A stretch of 64,000 nucleotides of DNA from NCBI RefSeq assembly GCF_018622995.1, contig NZ_CP076022.1, positions 1,550,001 through 1,614,000 on the forward strand, in the 5' to 3' direction. Within the stretch, counting starts at the first letter, position 1, and every line of letters starts with the position of its first letter. The notes under the pieces were generated by a model. That model made no database searches. It was not told the DNA's origin and was given only the letters and a program-made list of their open reading frames with translations. The DNA is from Arthrobacter jiangjiafuii (GTDB lineage: Bacteria; Actinomycetota; Actinomycetes; Actinomycetales; Micrococcaceae). The position numbers were made by a program, and so were the translations under genes. Shown here piece after piece: positions 47,947 to 55,029 of this stretch.

Positions 47947-49461
47947 CTAGTGTTCGGGGACCAGCACTGGGGTGGCCTCATTGAGTGAGCGGCCCTCGAA
48001 GTAGTCGCGGGCAGCGGGCCGACGTGACCACAGGGCCATGACGAGGAAGCCTGCTGCGAGGGAGCCGACGCCCATCACGAAGGTGCCGCTGGTTCCCAGG
48101 ACGGTGGTGGTGCCGTATTCCGGATCGAGCATGCTGACTGCGGAGTACAGGAACACTCCGGTCATCATGAGTCCGCCGATCAGCGGCAGCGCGAAGCGCA
48201 TCAGGATGTTCCGTGCCGAGGAGAACAGGCTGGAGCGGAAGTACCAGATGCAGGCGAAGGACGTGATCGCGTAGTACATGGCCACCGCCAGCGAGGTGCT
48301 TTCGATGGTGTCGGCCAGGATGTCTCCGGAGATGATCGTCATTCCCACGTAGAACACCAGGGACGCGGCTCCGGTGAACAACGTGGAATAGCTGGGCGTT
48401 TTGTAGAGGGCGCTGATGGTGGAAAAGCGTTTGGGCAATGCCCCGTAGACACCCATGGCCAAGGTGCCGCGGGCCGTGGGCAGAATCGTCGTCTGGCATG
48501 TGGCCAGGGCCGAAACCGCGACGGCGAAGACCAGCAGCCAGCCCCAGGACCCGAGGGCGTCAATGCGCAGTGCGAAGAACACGTCCTCGGCGCCGTCCGG
48601 GTTGGCCAGCCCCTTGCCTTCGGTCCCCACTCCGGCAAACATCATGGCCAGCACGGTGATGCCGATGTAGGTCACCAGCAGCATGACGGTGGACAGCAGC
48701 GCAGCGAATCCCGGTGTGGTGCGCGGGTTCTTTGTTTCTTCGGCCAGGGCAAGGCAGGTGTCCCATCCCCAGTAGATGAAGATGGCAATCAGTACGGCCT
48801 GCATGAATCCGGCTGGATTATCCGATGCGAAGGGATTGAACCAGTCCCAGGAGAACTGCAGGCCCAGGACCGGAGCCGCCCCGATGGCGAAGTACAGACC
48901 AATGCAAAAGGCGATGATCGCCGCATACTGCAGGGCCATCAGCAGGTACTGTGCCCAGGCGCCGGTTTCGACGTTGCGGTAAGAGACCCAGGTCATTGCC
49001 ACAATAATGACGGCGCCAAAAGCCGTAACCAGAAACTTGTTCTCGGCAATCGAGCCGTCTCCGATGAGGAGCAGGAGGTATTTGGAAGCCACCTCTGTCT
49101 GGCTGGCCATCACGATCACCCCGGCCACCATGACACCCCAGCCGGCCATCCAGCCGGTACGCGGGCCGAAGGCCTTTGCAGCCCAGGTGAACGCGGTGCC
49201 GCTGTCCGGGATCGCCGTGTTCAGCTCGCGGTAGGCGAAGGCCGTCAGGCACATCGGGATGAACGCGGCAATCAGTGCTGCCGGCGCTTGGGCGCCGGCG
49301 GCCATCACGATGAACCCCAGCGTGGCAGCCAGTGAATAGAGCGGCGCGGTGGAGGCCAGACCGATCACGGTCGAGGGGAACAACCCCAGCTTCCCCGAGG
49401 CCAGCCCTTTGCCGCTGTGTTCCAGCGAAGTGGCTGGCCGGCTTTGCGTGGAACTTCCCAT
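47947..49461 (-). CDS. APC-family amino acid/polyamine permease
   Basis: 504 residues from ATG 49461, preceded by GGGGGATCA. About twelve to fourteen hydrophobic helices are seen. The unwound helix 1 motif is FPSTVIGLASTAPLYSLAA, followed by PDSGTAFTWAAKAFGPRTGW and FIYWGWDTCLALAEETKNPR. It is first in an operon with a saccharopine-dehydrogenase-like enzyme and TetR, under a promoter with a palindromic operator. Confidence 0.87.
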   Translation of the reverse strand: MGSSTQSRPATSLEHSGKGLASGKLGLFPSTVIGLASTAPLYSLAATLGFIVMAAGAQAPAALIAAFIPMCLTAFAYRELNTAIPDSGTAFTWAAKAFGPRTGWMAGWGVMVAGVIVMASQTEVASKYLLLLIGDGSIAENKFLVTAFGAVIIVAMTWVSYRNVETGAWAQYLLMALQYAAIIAFCIGLYFAIGAAPVLGLQFSWDWFNPFASDNPAGFMQAVLIAIFIYWGWDTCLALAEETKNPRTTPGFAALLSTVMLLVTYIGITVLAMMFAGVGTEGKGLANPDGAEDVFFALRIDALGSWGWLLVFAVAVSALATCQTTILPTARGTLAMGVYGALPKRFSTISALYKTPSYSTLFTGAASLVFYVGMTIISGDILADTIESTSLAVAMYYAITSFACIWYFRSSLFSSARNILMRFALPLIGGLMMTGVFLYSAVSMLDPEYGTTTVLGTSGTFVMGVGSLAAGFLVMALWSRRPAARDYFEGRSLNEATPVLVPEH

Positions 49462-49496
49462 TGATCCCCCATGTCTAAATCCATTGTGGTGGTGCA

Positions 49497-49550
49497 CCGA
49501 CCAACTGGTTGGTCGGGACTCATCATGACAAGGCAGGGAAGGTGAGTCAA
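49497..49550 (-). promoter_or_regulatory. APC operon promoter and perfect 20-bp palindrome
   Basis: On the minus strand TTGACT (49550-49545) and CATGAT (49527-49522) are 17 bases apart, a reasonable -35/-10 pair. Just downstream lies a perfect 20-bp palindrome (49497-49516; half-site CCGACCAACT), 35 bases before the permease ATG. Position and symmetry fit a TetR-family operator blocking elongation or promoter escape. The TetR gene is in the same operon. Confidence 0.7.
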
Positions 49551-49828
49551 ATCACACCGATTGGCGGGCGAATGTGACGGGGCGCGGGGGAGGAGAAGGG
49601 AGTGTCAACACAGATGCGGCCCCCTGCAGCGCAGGTGCCAGCCGACGCCCCGTTCCAAAGTCCCGTCAGGCACGGTGGAAGCCGAATAGCAGCCATCAGT
49701 TGAGCGACGGGGAGAAAACAAGCGGCAGAAAAGGCCAAGCGAAGGGGGCAGGCGTTTCACCACCGGAAAAGACAACGGCGAATCCATTTCGGAAGTCGCC
49801 GGAGCAATTGCGGAAAGACCGGGTGTGA
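49551..49828. other. non-coding stretch before the mosaic region
   Basis: Two plus-strand frames are open but rich in Lys, Arg and Gly with no ribosome site, so I call no gene. In one frame (ending at 49828 with TGA) the stop falls immediately before the membrane-anchored fragment that follows. Confidence 0.3.
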
Positions 49829-50036
49829 CTGTGGACCAGGATTCCCGCCTTCCTCCTGCCGTTGTCGATGATGTTGGTCGGCCCGTCGATCGTTGGGACC
49901 TACGACAAGAGCCACCAAATGAGACTCGACTGCACTGTGACGGATGCGGTAGCGGTAGCGGAAAGATCATCCGGAAGTGCTCGTGGTTCTTCTCAGCGCG
50001 ACCGGGTGATCATCCAGACCGCGGACTGCGGGAAGC
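49829..50036 (+). pseudogene. fragment of a membrane-anchored small protein
   Basis: The frame starting at 49829, right after a TGA, encodes [20 protein letters not shown] (an N-terminal membrane anchor), then [20 protein letters not shown] and [17 protein letters not shown]. This resembles actinobacterial anchored proteins with a small beta domain holding two cysteines. The family resemblance breaks off at 50036, where alcohol-dehydrogenase sequence begins in another frame. It is a 5' fragment with no obvious start codon. Confidence 0.55.
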
Positions 50037-50187
50037 TGGCGCCGAAGTGTCCGTGCTGTCCCAATCGCTGAACAAGCAGGACGGCGGCCTGCGCTTTGGT
50101 GCCGAGCATTACTACGCCTCCAGCGACGCCGAGACATTCACGAAGCCGGCCAGCACCTTCGACCTGATCATCAACACGGTCAGCGCG
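50037..50187 (+). pseudogene. 151-bp alcohol dehydrogenase fragment
   Basis: This segment aligns without gaps to 45525-45675 of the complete alcohol dehydrogenase gene. I counted 14 mismatches (about 91% identity), many at third codon positions. It encodes [40 protein letters not shown] and [10 protein letters not shown]. The divergence pattern suggests a piece of a separate, related dehydrogenase rather than a fresh copy. Its frame continues directly into the tail at 50188. Confidence 0.8.
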
Positions 50188-50787
50188 CTGATCGCGGGAC
50201 CGGTGGCTGGCAAGGCAAGTGTCCTGGTCTCCAAGGCAGTGGGAAATGTCGGGTCGCGCGCTGCCGTGTCCAATGTGGCTGCACAAGCCGGCGCCAGACT
50301 GAGCCAGGCAGCATCCCACATCCACCCTGCAGTCGGGAACTACGTGACACAACTACCAGGGCGCCAGATCGTGACGGATATCGTCTCGGACAGTACGGTT
50401 GACGCCTTGGCCAATACGGCGACGCACGGCCTGACCACCGACGAGCACAATCTTCGGGGCTACCTTGGCGCGTTTGTTGAAGGTGGGACCAGCGCGGGCC
50501 TAAGCGTACCGGCGCGTCAGATGCTGCCGTCCTCCGGCGCTTTCGCTCAGGGCACGGAACATATCGTGGCTGCTGGGACGTCCATGGTTGGTTCCTATGT
50601 TGGAAATGAGGCATCCGGTGAAAAGCAGGATGCGTTGGAACTCCTCTTCACTGGCGGCACCAGTGCCGTTGGGTCGCACTTCTCTGCCCCGGGCGGGTCT
50701 GCGTTCATGGACCATCATGGGGAGGCTATTCTTGAGAATGGCGAACAAATAGCCGAGCAGAACGGACTGTTGCCGTGGGCGAAGTAA
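50188..50787 (+). pseudogene. toxin-C-terminus-like tail, 5' truncated
   Basis: The frame carries about 199 codons of Ala/Gly/Ser/Val-rich helical sequence: [40 protein letters not shown] and [20 protein letters not shown]. It ends [25 protein letters not shown] (split here for readability). Such sequence is typical of the pretoxin/toxin ends of large secreted polymorphic toxins. No catalytic domain is recognised. It is fused in frame behind the dehydrogenase fragment and overlaps the following membrane gene by 13 bases, as toxin and immunity genes often do. The toxin assignment is inference. Confidence 0.45.
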
Positions 50788-51262
50788 ATGATGACGGCGG
50801 AGAAGCCGGTACCGATGTTAAAGGCGCGCCGGCTCGACTAACCGAGCAGGATCTGCTGCTGGGCAAGCGAGCGGCGAAAATTATGGGCGCCCTTTATCTG
50901 GTCGGTTTCTTGATATGCTTGGTGATTGCGGTTTACGTATTCCAGAGTGTTCCGCTCGACACCCGGATGCCTTATCAGGGAAGGTACAGTCACAGCGGGC
51001 GGGGTATTCCGATGCCTGCTGCCATGGCGGTAATGGTAATAGTTCTCTTCCTGTCTTGGAAGGGAACGCGAGGGCCTACGGCGAATCACATGCGTAGATG
51101 GGAGCGAATCGGCCTGTTCATCGTCGGGCCGATAATTATTCTGGGTTGTATTTACGGGCAGTGTCTTTTTGCGGAAGCGATCCTGGTGGAAGGCGGAGCC
51201 CGCCCCAGCTGACGGTCCGCATGAGTGGCTTTGTCGCTGCAGTCCGTGTCCCCGTCTTCACC
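50707..51262 (+). repeat. tandem duplication unit, copy 1 (556 bp)
   Basis: This unit matches 51319-51874 at a constant offset of 612 bases with only scattered substitutions. It begins inside the 3' end of the toxin-like tail (from about DHHGEA) and includes the complete membrane gene. It ends at ...CCGTCTTCACC after that gene. The shared piece thus contains a tail plus a downstream gene, as in duplicated toxin-end/immunity cassettes. Confidence 0.9.
50775..51212 (+). CDS. three-helix membrane protein, copy A (immunity-like)
   Basis: 145 residues from GTG 50775, which overlaps the stop of the upstream tail (TAA 50785-50787). A hydrophilic N terminus ([20 protein letters not shown]) precedes three hydrophobic helices: [36 protein letters not shown] and [18 protein letters not shown]. 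Family not recognised. Position directly behind a toxin-like tail, overlap, and duplication all suggest an integral-membrane immunity protein, which is inference. It differs from copy B at nine residues. Confidence 0.6.
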   Translation: MGEVNDDGGEAGTDVKGAPARLTEQDLLLGKRAAKIMGALYLVGFLICLVIAVYVFQSVPLDTRMPYQGRYSHSGRGIPMPAAMAVMVIVLFLSWKGTRGPTANHMRRWERIGLFIVGPIIILGCIYGQCLFAEAILVEGGARPS

Positions 51263-51268
51263 GGAGCC

Positions 51269-51320
51269 ATGAGTAAGAGCAACGCCCCGGACAATAGGCC
51301 GGGGCGTTGCTCTTACTCAT
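51269..51320. terminator. perfect 22-bp inverted repeat between the two copies
   Basis: Left arm 51269-51290 and right arm 51299-51320 are exact reverse complements (ATGAGTAAGAGCAACGCCCC + GG on the left) around an 8-base loop ACAATAGG. The stem would be extremely stable. It almost exactly fills the gap between the end of duplication copy 1 and the start of copy 2. It has no T-run, so it may be a terminator of unusual form or a scar/recombination element. Confidence 0.85.
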
Positions 51321-51874
51321 CGACCATCTTGGGGAGGCTATTCTTGAGAATGGCGAACAAATAGCCGAGCAGAACGGATTCTTGCTGTGGGCAAAGTAAA
51401 TGATGACGGCGGAAAAGCCGGTACCGATGTTAAAGGCGCGCCGGCTCGACTAACCGAGCAGGATCTGCTGCTGGGCAAGCGAGCGGCGAAAATTATGGGC
51501 ACCCTTTATCTGGTCGGTTTCTTGATATGCCTGGTGATTGCGGTTTACGTATTCCAGAGTGTTCCTCTCGACACCCGGATGCCTTATCAGGGAAGGTACA
51601 GTCACAGCGGGCGGGGTATTCCGATGCCTGTTGCCATGGCGGTAATGGTAATAGTTCTCTTCCTGTCCTGGAAGGGAACGCGGCGCCCTACGGCGAATCA
51701 CATGCGTAGATGGGAGCGAACCGGTCTGTTCATCGTCGGGCCGATAATTATTCTGGGTTGTATTTACGGGCAGTGCATTTTTGCGGAAGCGATCCTGGCG
51801 GAAGGCGGAGCCCTCCCCAGCTGACGGTCCGCATGAGTGGCTTTGTCGCTGCAGTCCGTGTCCCCGTCTTCACC
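51319..51874 (+). repeat. tandem duplication unit, copy 2 (556 bp)
   Basis: Second copy of the unit at 50707-51262. Its first about 70 bases encode only the last residues of the toxin-like tail ([20 protein letters not shown] then LWAK), so the tail is a scar without its upstream part. The membrane gene that follows remains intact. Confidence 0.9.
51387..51824 (+). CDS. three-helix membrane protein, copy B (immunity-like)
   Basis: 145 residues from GTG 51387, a near copy of the 50775 protein. The differences by my reading are at the N terminus (GKVNDDGGKAG), IMGT, MPVAM, TRRPT, WERT, GQCI and ILAEGGALPS. All keep the helices and the frame, which suggests selection to keep it working. The overlap with the tail scar is preserved. 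Homologous immunity genes are often kept in tandem to neutralise toxin variants. Confidence 0.6.
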   Translation: MGKVNDDGGKAGTDVKGAPARLTEQDLLLGKRAAKIMGTLYLVGFLICLVIAVYVFQSVPLDTRMPYQGRYSHSGRGIPMPVAMAVMVIVLFLSWKGTRRPTANHMRRWERTGLFIVGPIIILGCIYGQCIFAEAILAEGGALPS

Positions 51875-51919
51875 GCTCCGGGGCATAGAGGATCTCGAAG
51901 CGCGAAGTCTGCAGTCCAG

Positions 51920-52399
51920 TTAGCCGATCTTCACCAGGAACTCATTGGGATCTTCCTGGTTGAACTGCGCAACGATCATGCTCGAGTTGTTCGCATGTTC
52001 AACCGGCATCTGCAGGATCGCCTCAGCGGTGACCGAGAAACCGGGCTCGGCGGGTCCTGCCTTGGACTCATCCGGCTTAAGCGTCGAAACGTCGTTGAAT
52101 GTCGTGAGTTACCTGTTGTCGGTATCGAAGGCGTCGTTCCAGTTTTTGTTTACGACCTTGAAACTGGTTCCACCCTCTGCCGGTTCATCGCCGTTGTATG
52201 TCCACGTCACCGTAAGGATCACCCAGGTATTGCCGGGATCCGGGGCAACCTTCGAAATAATGCTGTCCGTAGCTGCTATCTCTGCGTTGGCGTCCAGATC
52301 GATGCTGTCGATGGTCATGGCCCAGTCGCCGTCGACCATTTCTTCGCCAATGCTGTAGGGATTCGCAAGTGTTCCCTTCACATTGAAGATCGGCAGTGA
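51920..52399 (-). pseudogene. broken DUF4352-type secreted protein gene
   Basis: The minus-strand frame begins right after a stop (52400-52402) with SLPIFNVKGTLANPYSIGEE. This is the start of a DUF4352 immunoglobulin-like domain (DGDWAMTIDSIDLDANAEIA, TWVILTVTWTYNGDEPAEGG). An in-frame TAA at 52109-52111 interrupts it. The same frame continues as TFNDVSTLKPDESKAGPAEP, SVTAEAILQMPVEHANNS and NQEDPNEFLVKIG before a final TAA. The signal peptide/lipobox part is missing. So it is both truncated at the 5' end and interrupted. Confidence 0.75.
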
Positions 52400-52402
52400 C
52401 TA

Positions 52403-52587
52403 ACAAGATGAGCCATAGTGTGGAGATTGGCGGTACGTCCGAGTCCCGCGGCGTCCATTACTGAGTGGATGAACCACGCCGGGGGACGGCAGATGCGCGA
52501 GCTCACCCAGGCGTGGCTAAGGATGCAGGCCTGTGACGAGGCCTGCCGGCCATGGATGAACTGCGGCGAGGGGGCACAGCAGGCCTA
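52403..52587. other. intergenic stretch before DUF808 promoter
   Basis: No protein-like frame is seen. It separates the broken DUF4352 gene (minus) from the DUF808 transcription unit (plus) and must hold the latter's -35 region. No TTGACA-like box is at the right spacing. Confidence 0.3.
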
Positions 52588-52593
52588 TATAAT
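52588..52593 (+). promoter_or_regulatory. consensus -10 box of the DUF808 unit
   Basis: A perfect TATAAT, six bases before an ATG, places the transcription start at or next to that ATG. It is conspicuous in this high-GC DNA and explains how the small ORF at 52600 would be translated as a leaderless mRNA. Confidence 0.6.
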
Positions 52594-52599
52594 TTCGAC

Positions 52600-52674
52600 A
52601 TGCCAGTTTCACGCCTCGAGGGCGTCCACTATGAACACCTCCCCGTCCCACCCCAGCGCGGAGGCGTTCTGTGA
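52600..52674 (+). CDS. 24-residue leaderless upstream ORF coupled to DUF808 gene
   Basis: ATG 52600 lies six bases after TATAAT, so translation would start at the mRNA end. The peptide begins MPVSRLEGVHYEHLPVPPQR and ends GGVL. Its TGA overlaps the GTG start of the DUF808 gene as GTGA, and its 3' end contains the GGAGG ribosome site of that gene. It is probably a leader that couples translation rather than a functional protein. Confidence 0.5.
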   Translation: MPVSRLEGVHYEHLPVPPQRGGVL

Positions 52675-53693
52675 GCGGCGGGCTTGTTGCCCTGCTGGAC
52701 GACGTCGCTGCCCTGGCACGCATAGCCGCAGCCTCCGTTGACGACATCGCTGCCGGAGCCGCGAAAGCAGGAGCGAAGGCCGCCGGCGTCGTCATTGATG
52801 ATGCCGCGGTGACCCCGCAGTACGTGTCAGGAGCTGACCCGTCGCGCGAATTGCCCATGATCAAGCGCATCTTCTGGGGCTCGCTCCGGAACAAGCTGCT
52901 GATCATCCTGCCGGCACTGCTGCTGATCAGCGCCTTCATCCCCGTCGTAATCCCCTTCATTCTTATGCTCGGCGGCACGTACCTCTGCTACGAGGGTGCG
53001 GAGAAGGTCTGGCACAAGTTCTTCGGCCACCACGAGGACAAGGAGGCACCGGCGGTAGAGCGGGGGCCCGACGCCGAGTCCAAGGTGGTCAAGGGAGCCA
53101 TCACCACCGACTTCATCCTGTCCTGCGAGATCATGGTCATCTCCATGAACGAAGTGGGCGATGCGTCCATCTGGGTCCGGGCGGTCATCCTCGTGGTCGT
53201 GGCCATTGCGATCACCATCCTCGTGTACGGGGCGGTGGGGCTGATCGTCAAAATGGACGACATCGGCCTGCATCTGGCCAAGAAAGAATCGGCAGGTTCT
53301 CAGCGCCTCGGCGGACTCCTGGTGAAGGGCATGCCCGCCGTGCTGGCAGCCATCACCTTGGTCGGAACCGTCGCCATGCTGTGGGTGGGCGGGCACATCA
53401 TGCTCGTCGGTGCCTCCGACCTCGGCTGGCACGCACCGTACGACCTGGTCCACGCCCTTGAACATCCGGTAGCCGGTATTGCGGTTGTGGGCGGTTTCCT
53501 CGGCTGGCTCGTCAACACGCTCTGCTCGGCCGTCGTCGGACTTGCCTGGGGCCTGGTGGTCATGGCGATCCTGCACCCGCTGATGAAGGTCCTGCCGTTC
53601 GGTAAGAAGAAGGACCGGCACGAAACCGGTGACGCCGGGGCGGCGTCCGCCGGAGAGCGTCCGCAGAAACCGGACACCGATCCCGCCGGCTAA
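52671..53693 (+). CDS. DUF808 (YedI-like) inner-membrane protein
   Basis: 340 residues from GTG 52671 with GGAGG upstream. The N-terminal MSGGLVALLDDVAALARIAA with KAAGVVIDDAAVTPQYVSGA is the diagnostic opening of DUF808/YedI proteins. About seven to eight membrane helices follow, plus the cytoplasmic loop LCYEGAEKVWHKFFGH. A hydrophilic C-terminal tail ends the protein. Function is unknown in all species. It is followed by a strong terminator. Confidence 0.88.
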   Translation: MSGGLVALLDDVAALARIAAASVDDIAAGAAKAGAKAAGVVIDDAAVTPQYVSGADPSRELPMIKRIFWGSLRNKLLIILPALLLISAFIPVVIPFILMLGGTYLCYEGAEKVWHKFFGHHEDKEAPAVERGPDAESKVVKGAITTDFILSCEIMVISMNEVGDASIWVRAVILVVVAIAITILVYGAVGLIVKMDDIGLHLAKKESAGSQRLGGLLVKGMPAVLAAITLVGTVAMLWVGGHIMLVGASDLGWHAPYDLVHALEHPVAGIAVVGGFLGWLVNTLCSAVVGLAWGLVVMAILHPLMKVLPFGKKKDRHETGDAGAASAGERPQKPDTDPAG

Positions 53694-53719
53694 CGCCGGG
53701 CCCCCTCCCTATGAACCAA

Positions 53720-53760
53720 AAGACCCCGCTTCCCTTCGTTTTCAAGGGAAGCGGGGTCTT
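53720..53760. terminator. rho-independent terminator after DUF808
   Basis: AAGACCCCGCTTCCCTT and AAGGGAAGCGGGGTCTT form a perfect 17-bp stem around CGTTTTC, followed by CTC. It lies 26 bases after the DUF808 stop and before the convergent TIGR03085 gene, so it can serve both strands. Confidence 0.92.
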
Positions 53761-53827
53761 CTCATCCAACGGTGACGGGGGATGTGGCGCTCCACTGTCC
53801 AGTGGGGGCGCCCTTCGCGGTGGCTGG

Positions 53828-54472
53828 CTAGAGCCCGATATCGGCGCTTTCCAGAAGCGCGACGGCGTCGGGCTGGCCCTCGAACATGACCAGGGCCTGC
53901 TTGGTACGGCCGTGGGCGTGCATCAGCAGCTCACCCGGCTCGCCGATGATGGCCACAGAAACCGGAGCGCGCTTGGCGACATGGCGGGGACCGTCCGGCC
54001 GGACCAGGACAATGCCCAGATCCACGCCTCGGTACAGCAGGGCGGCACGCTTGATCAAGTCTGCCCACAGTGCGTCGGAATAATCCGCATCCAGGGCGCG
54101 GGGAGCCCAGCGGTCTCCGGCGCGGCGCACGTCTTCGGTGTGGATGAAGTACTCGGTGAGATTGGCGCTGTTGTCCACGGCCTTGATGCTCATGGGGGAC
54201 AGACGCGGCGGCCCGGAGCGGAAAGCGCTGACCAGCTTGGCGTAGCCCTCGGTGGTGGACGCCTTCTGCGCCGTCTCCTCCATGGCCTTGTCCGTCTTGG
54301 CCGCGAAGGGCTTCAGGAAAAAGCCCAGGGCAGCGGCGGGCTTGTGCTCCCGGAGATACAGGTGGGCGGCCAGGTCTTTGGTCTGCCAGCCTTCGCACAA
54401 AGTAGGCGCTTGAGGACCGGCCGCAAGCAACGTTTCGGCCAGGACTTCACGGGAGGGTTGTACAAATCGCAT
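53828..54472 (-). CDS. TIGR03085-type maleylpyruvate-isomerase-like protein
   Basis: 214 residues from ATG 54472. A DinB-like helical bundle is indicated by LCEGWQTKDLAAHLYLREHK, DNSANLTEYFIHTEDVRRA and LVRPDGPRHV. The family (TIGR03085) is an actinobacterial relative of mycothiol-dependent maleylpyruvate isomerases, with His residues for metal. Function unknown. It is divergent from hisI, a neighbour relation that is conserved in related genomes to my knowledge. Confidence 0.85.
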   Translation of the reverse strand: MRFVQPSREVLAETLLAAGPQAPTLCEGWQTKDLAAHLYLREHKPAAALGFFLKPFAAKTDKAMEETAQKASTTEGYAKLVSAFRSGPPRLSPMSIKAVDNSANLTEYFIHTEDVRRAGDRWAPRALDADYSDALWADLIKRAALLYRGVDLGIVLVRPDGPRHVAKRAPVSVAIIGEPGELLMHAHGRTKQALVMFEGQPDAVALLESADIGL

Positions 54473-54561
54473 CACTGCTGAAACTAGCACGTTAAGCGCC
54501 GATCTGCGCGGGTGACAGGCCCATGGGGTGCGCCGCAGTCCGAGCCACTAGAATCGATACG

Positions 54562-54957
54562 ATGTCTTCCCTAAACTCACCCTCCGAATTCCCGCAGGCA
54601 CCGGGCCTGGACCCGGCGATCAGCGCCGCCCTGAAACGCGACGACGCCGGCTTGGTGGCCGCCGTCGTACAGCAGCATGACACCGGCGAGGTGCTGATGC
54701 TCGGCTGGATGGACGACGAAGCACTGCACCGCACGCTGACCACCGGCCGGGTGACCTTCTGGTCCCGCTCCCGGCAGGAATACTGGCGCAAGGGGGATAC
54801 CTCCGGCCATGTCCAGTGGGTCAAGTCTGTGGCCCTGGACTGCGACGGCGATGCCCTGCTGGTCCGCGTGGACCAGGTGGGCGCTGCCTGCCACACCGGA
54901 ACCCACACCTGCTTTGACGGCCGTGACCTGCCGGTCCTGACGCAGCAGGCGTCCTGA
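54562..54957 (+). CDS. hisI: phosphoribosyl-AMP cyclohydrolase
   Basis: 131 residues from ATG 54562. It catalyses the third step of histidine synthesis. Motifs are [38 protein letters not shown] and the zinc cysteines in [25 protein letters not shown] (54549-54554) lies seven bases before the ATG with no ribosome site, so the transcript is probably leaderless. trpE follows after 72 bases. Confidence 0.94.
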   Translation: MSSLNSPSEFPQAPGLDPAISAALKRDDAGLVAAVVQQHDTGEVLMLGWMDDEALHRTLTTGRVTFWSRSRQEYWRKGDTSGHVQWVKSVALDCDGDALLVRVDQVGAACHTGTHTCFDGRDLPVLTQQAS

Positions 54958-55029
54958 CCCAAGGCGCCGTGAGCCTTTCGTAAAACCCCTGCCCGACCCC
55001 AGCGCCGACCCGGAAAGAAGCCCATAGAC

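Noticed and set aside
49825-50787. Single 320-codon gene
   Set aside because: Its parts match three unrelated sources and the first ~70 codons are in the wrong frame relative to the protein-like sequence there; treated as a chimera of fragments.
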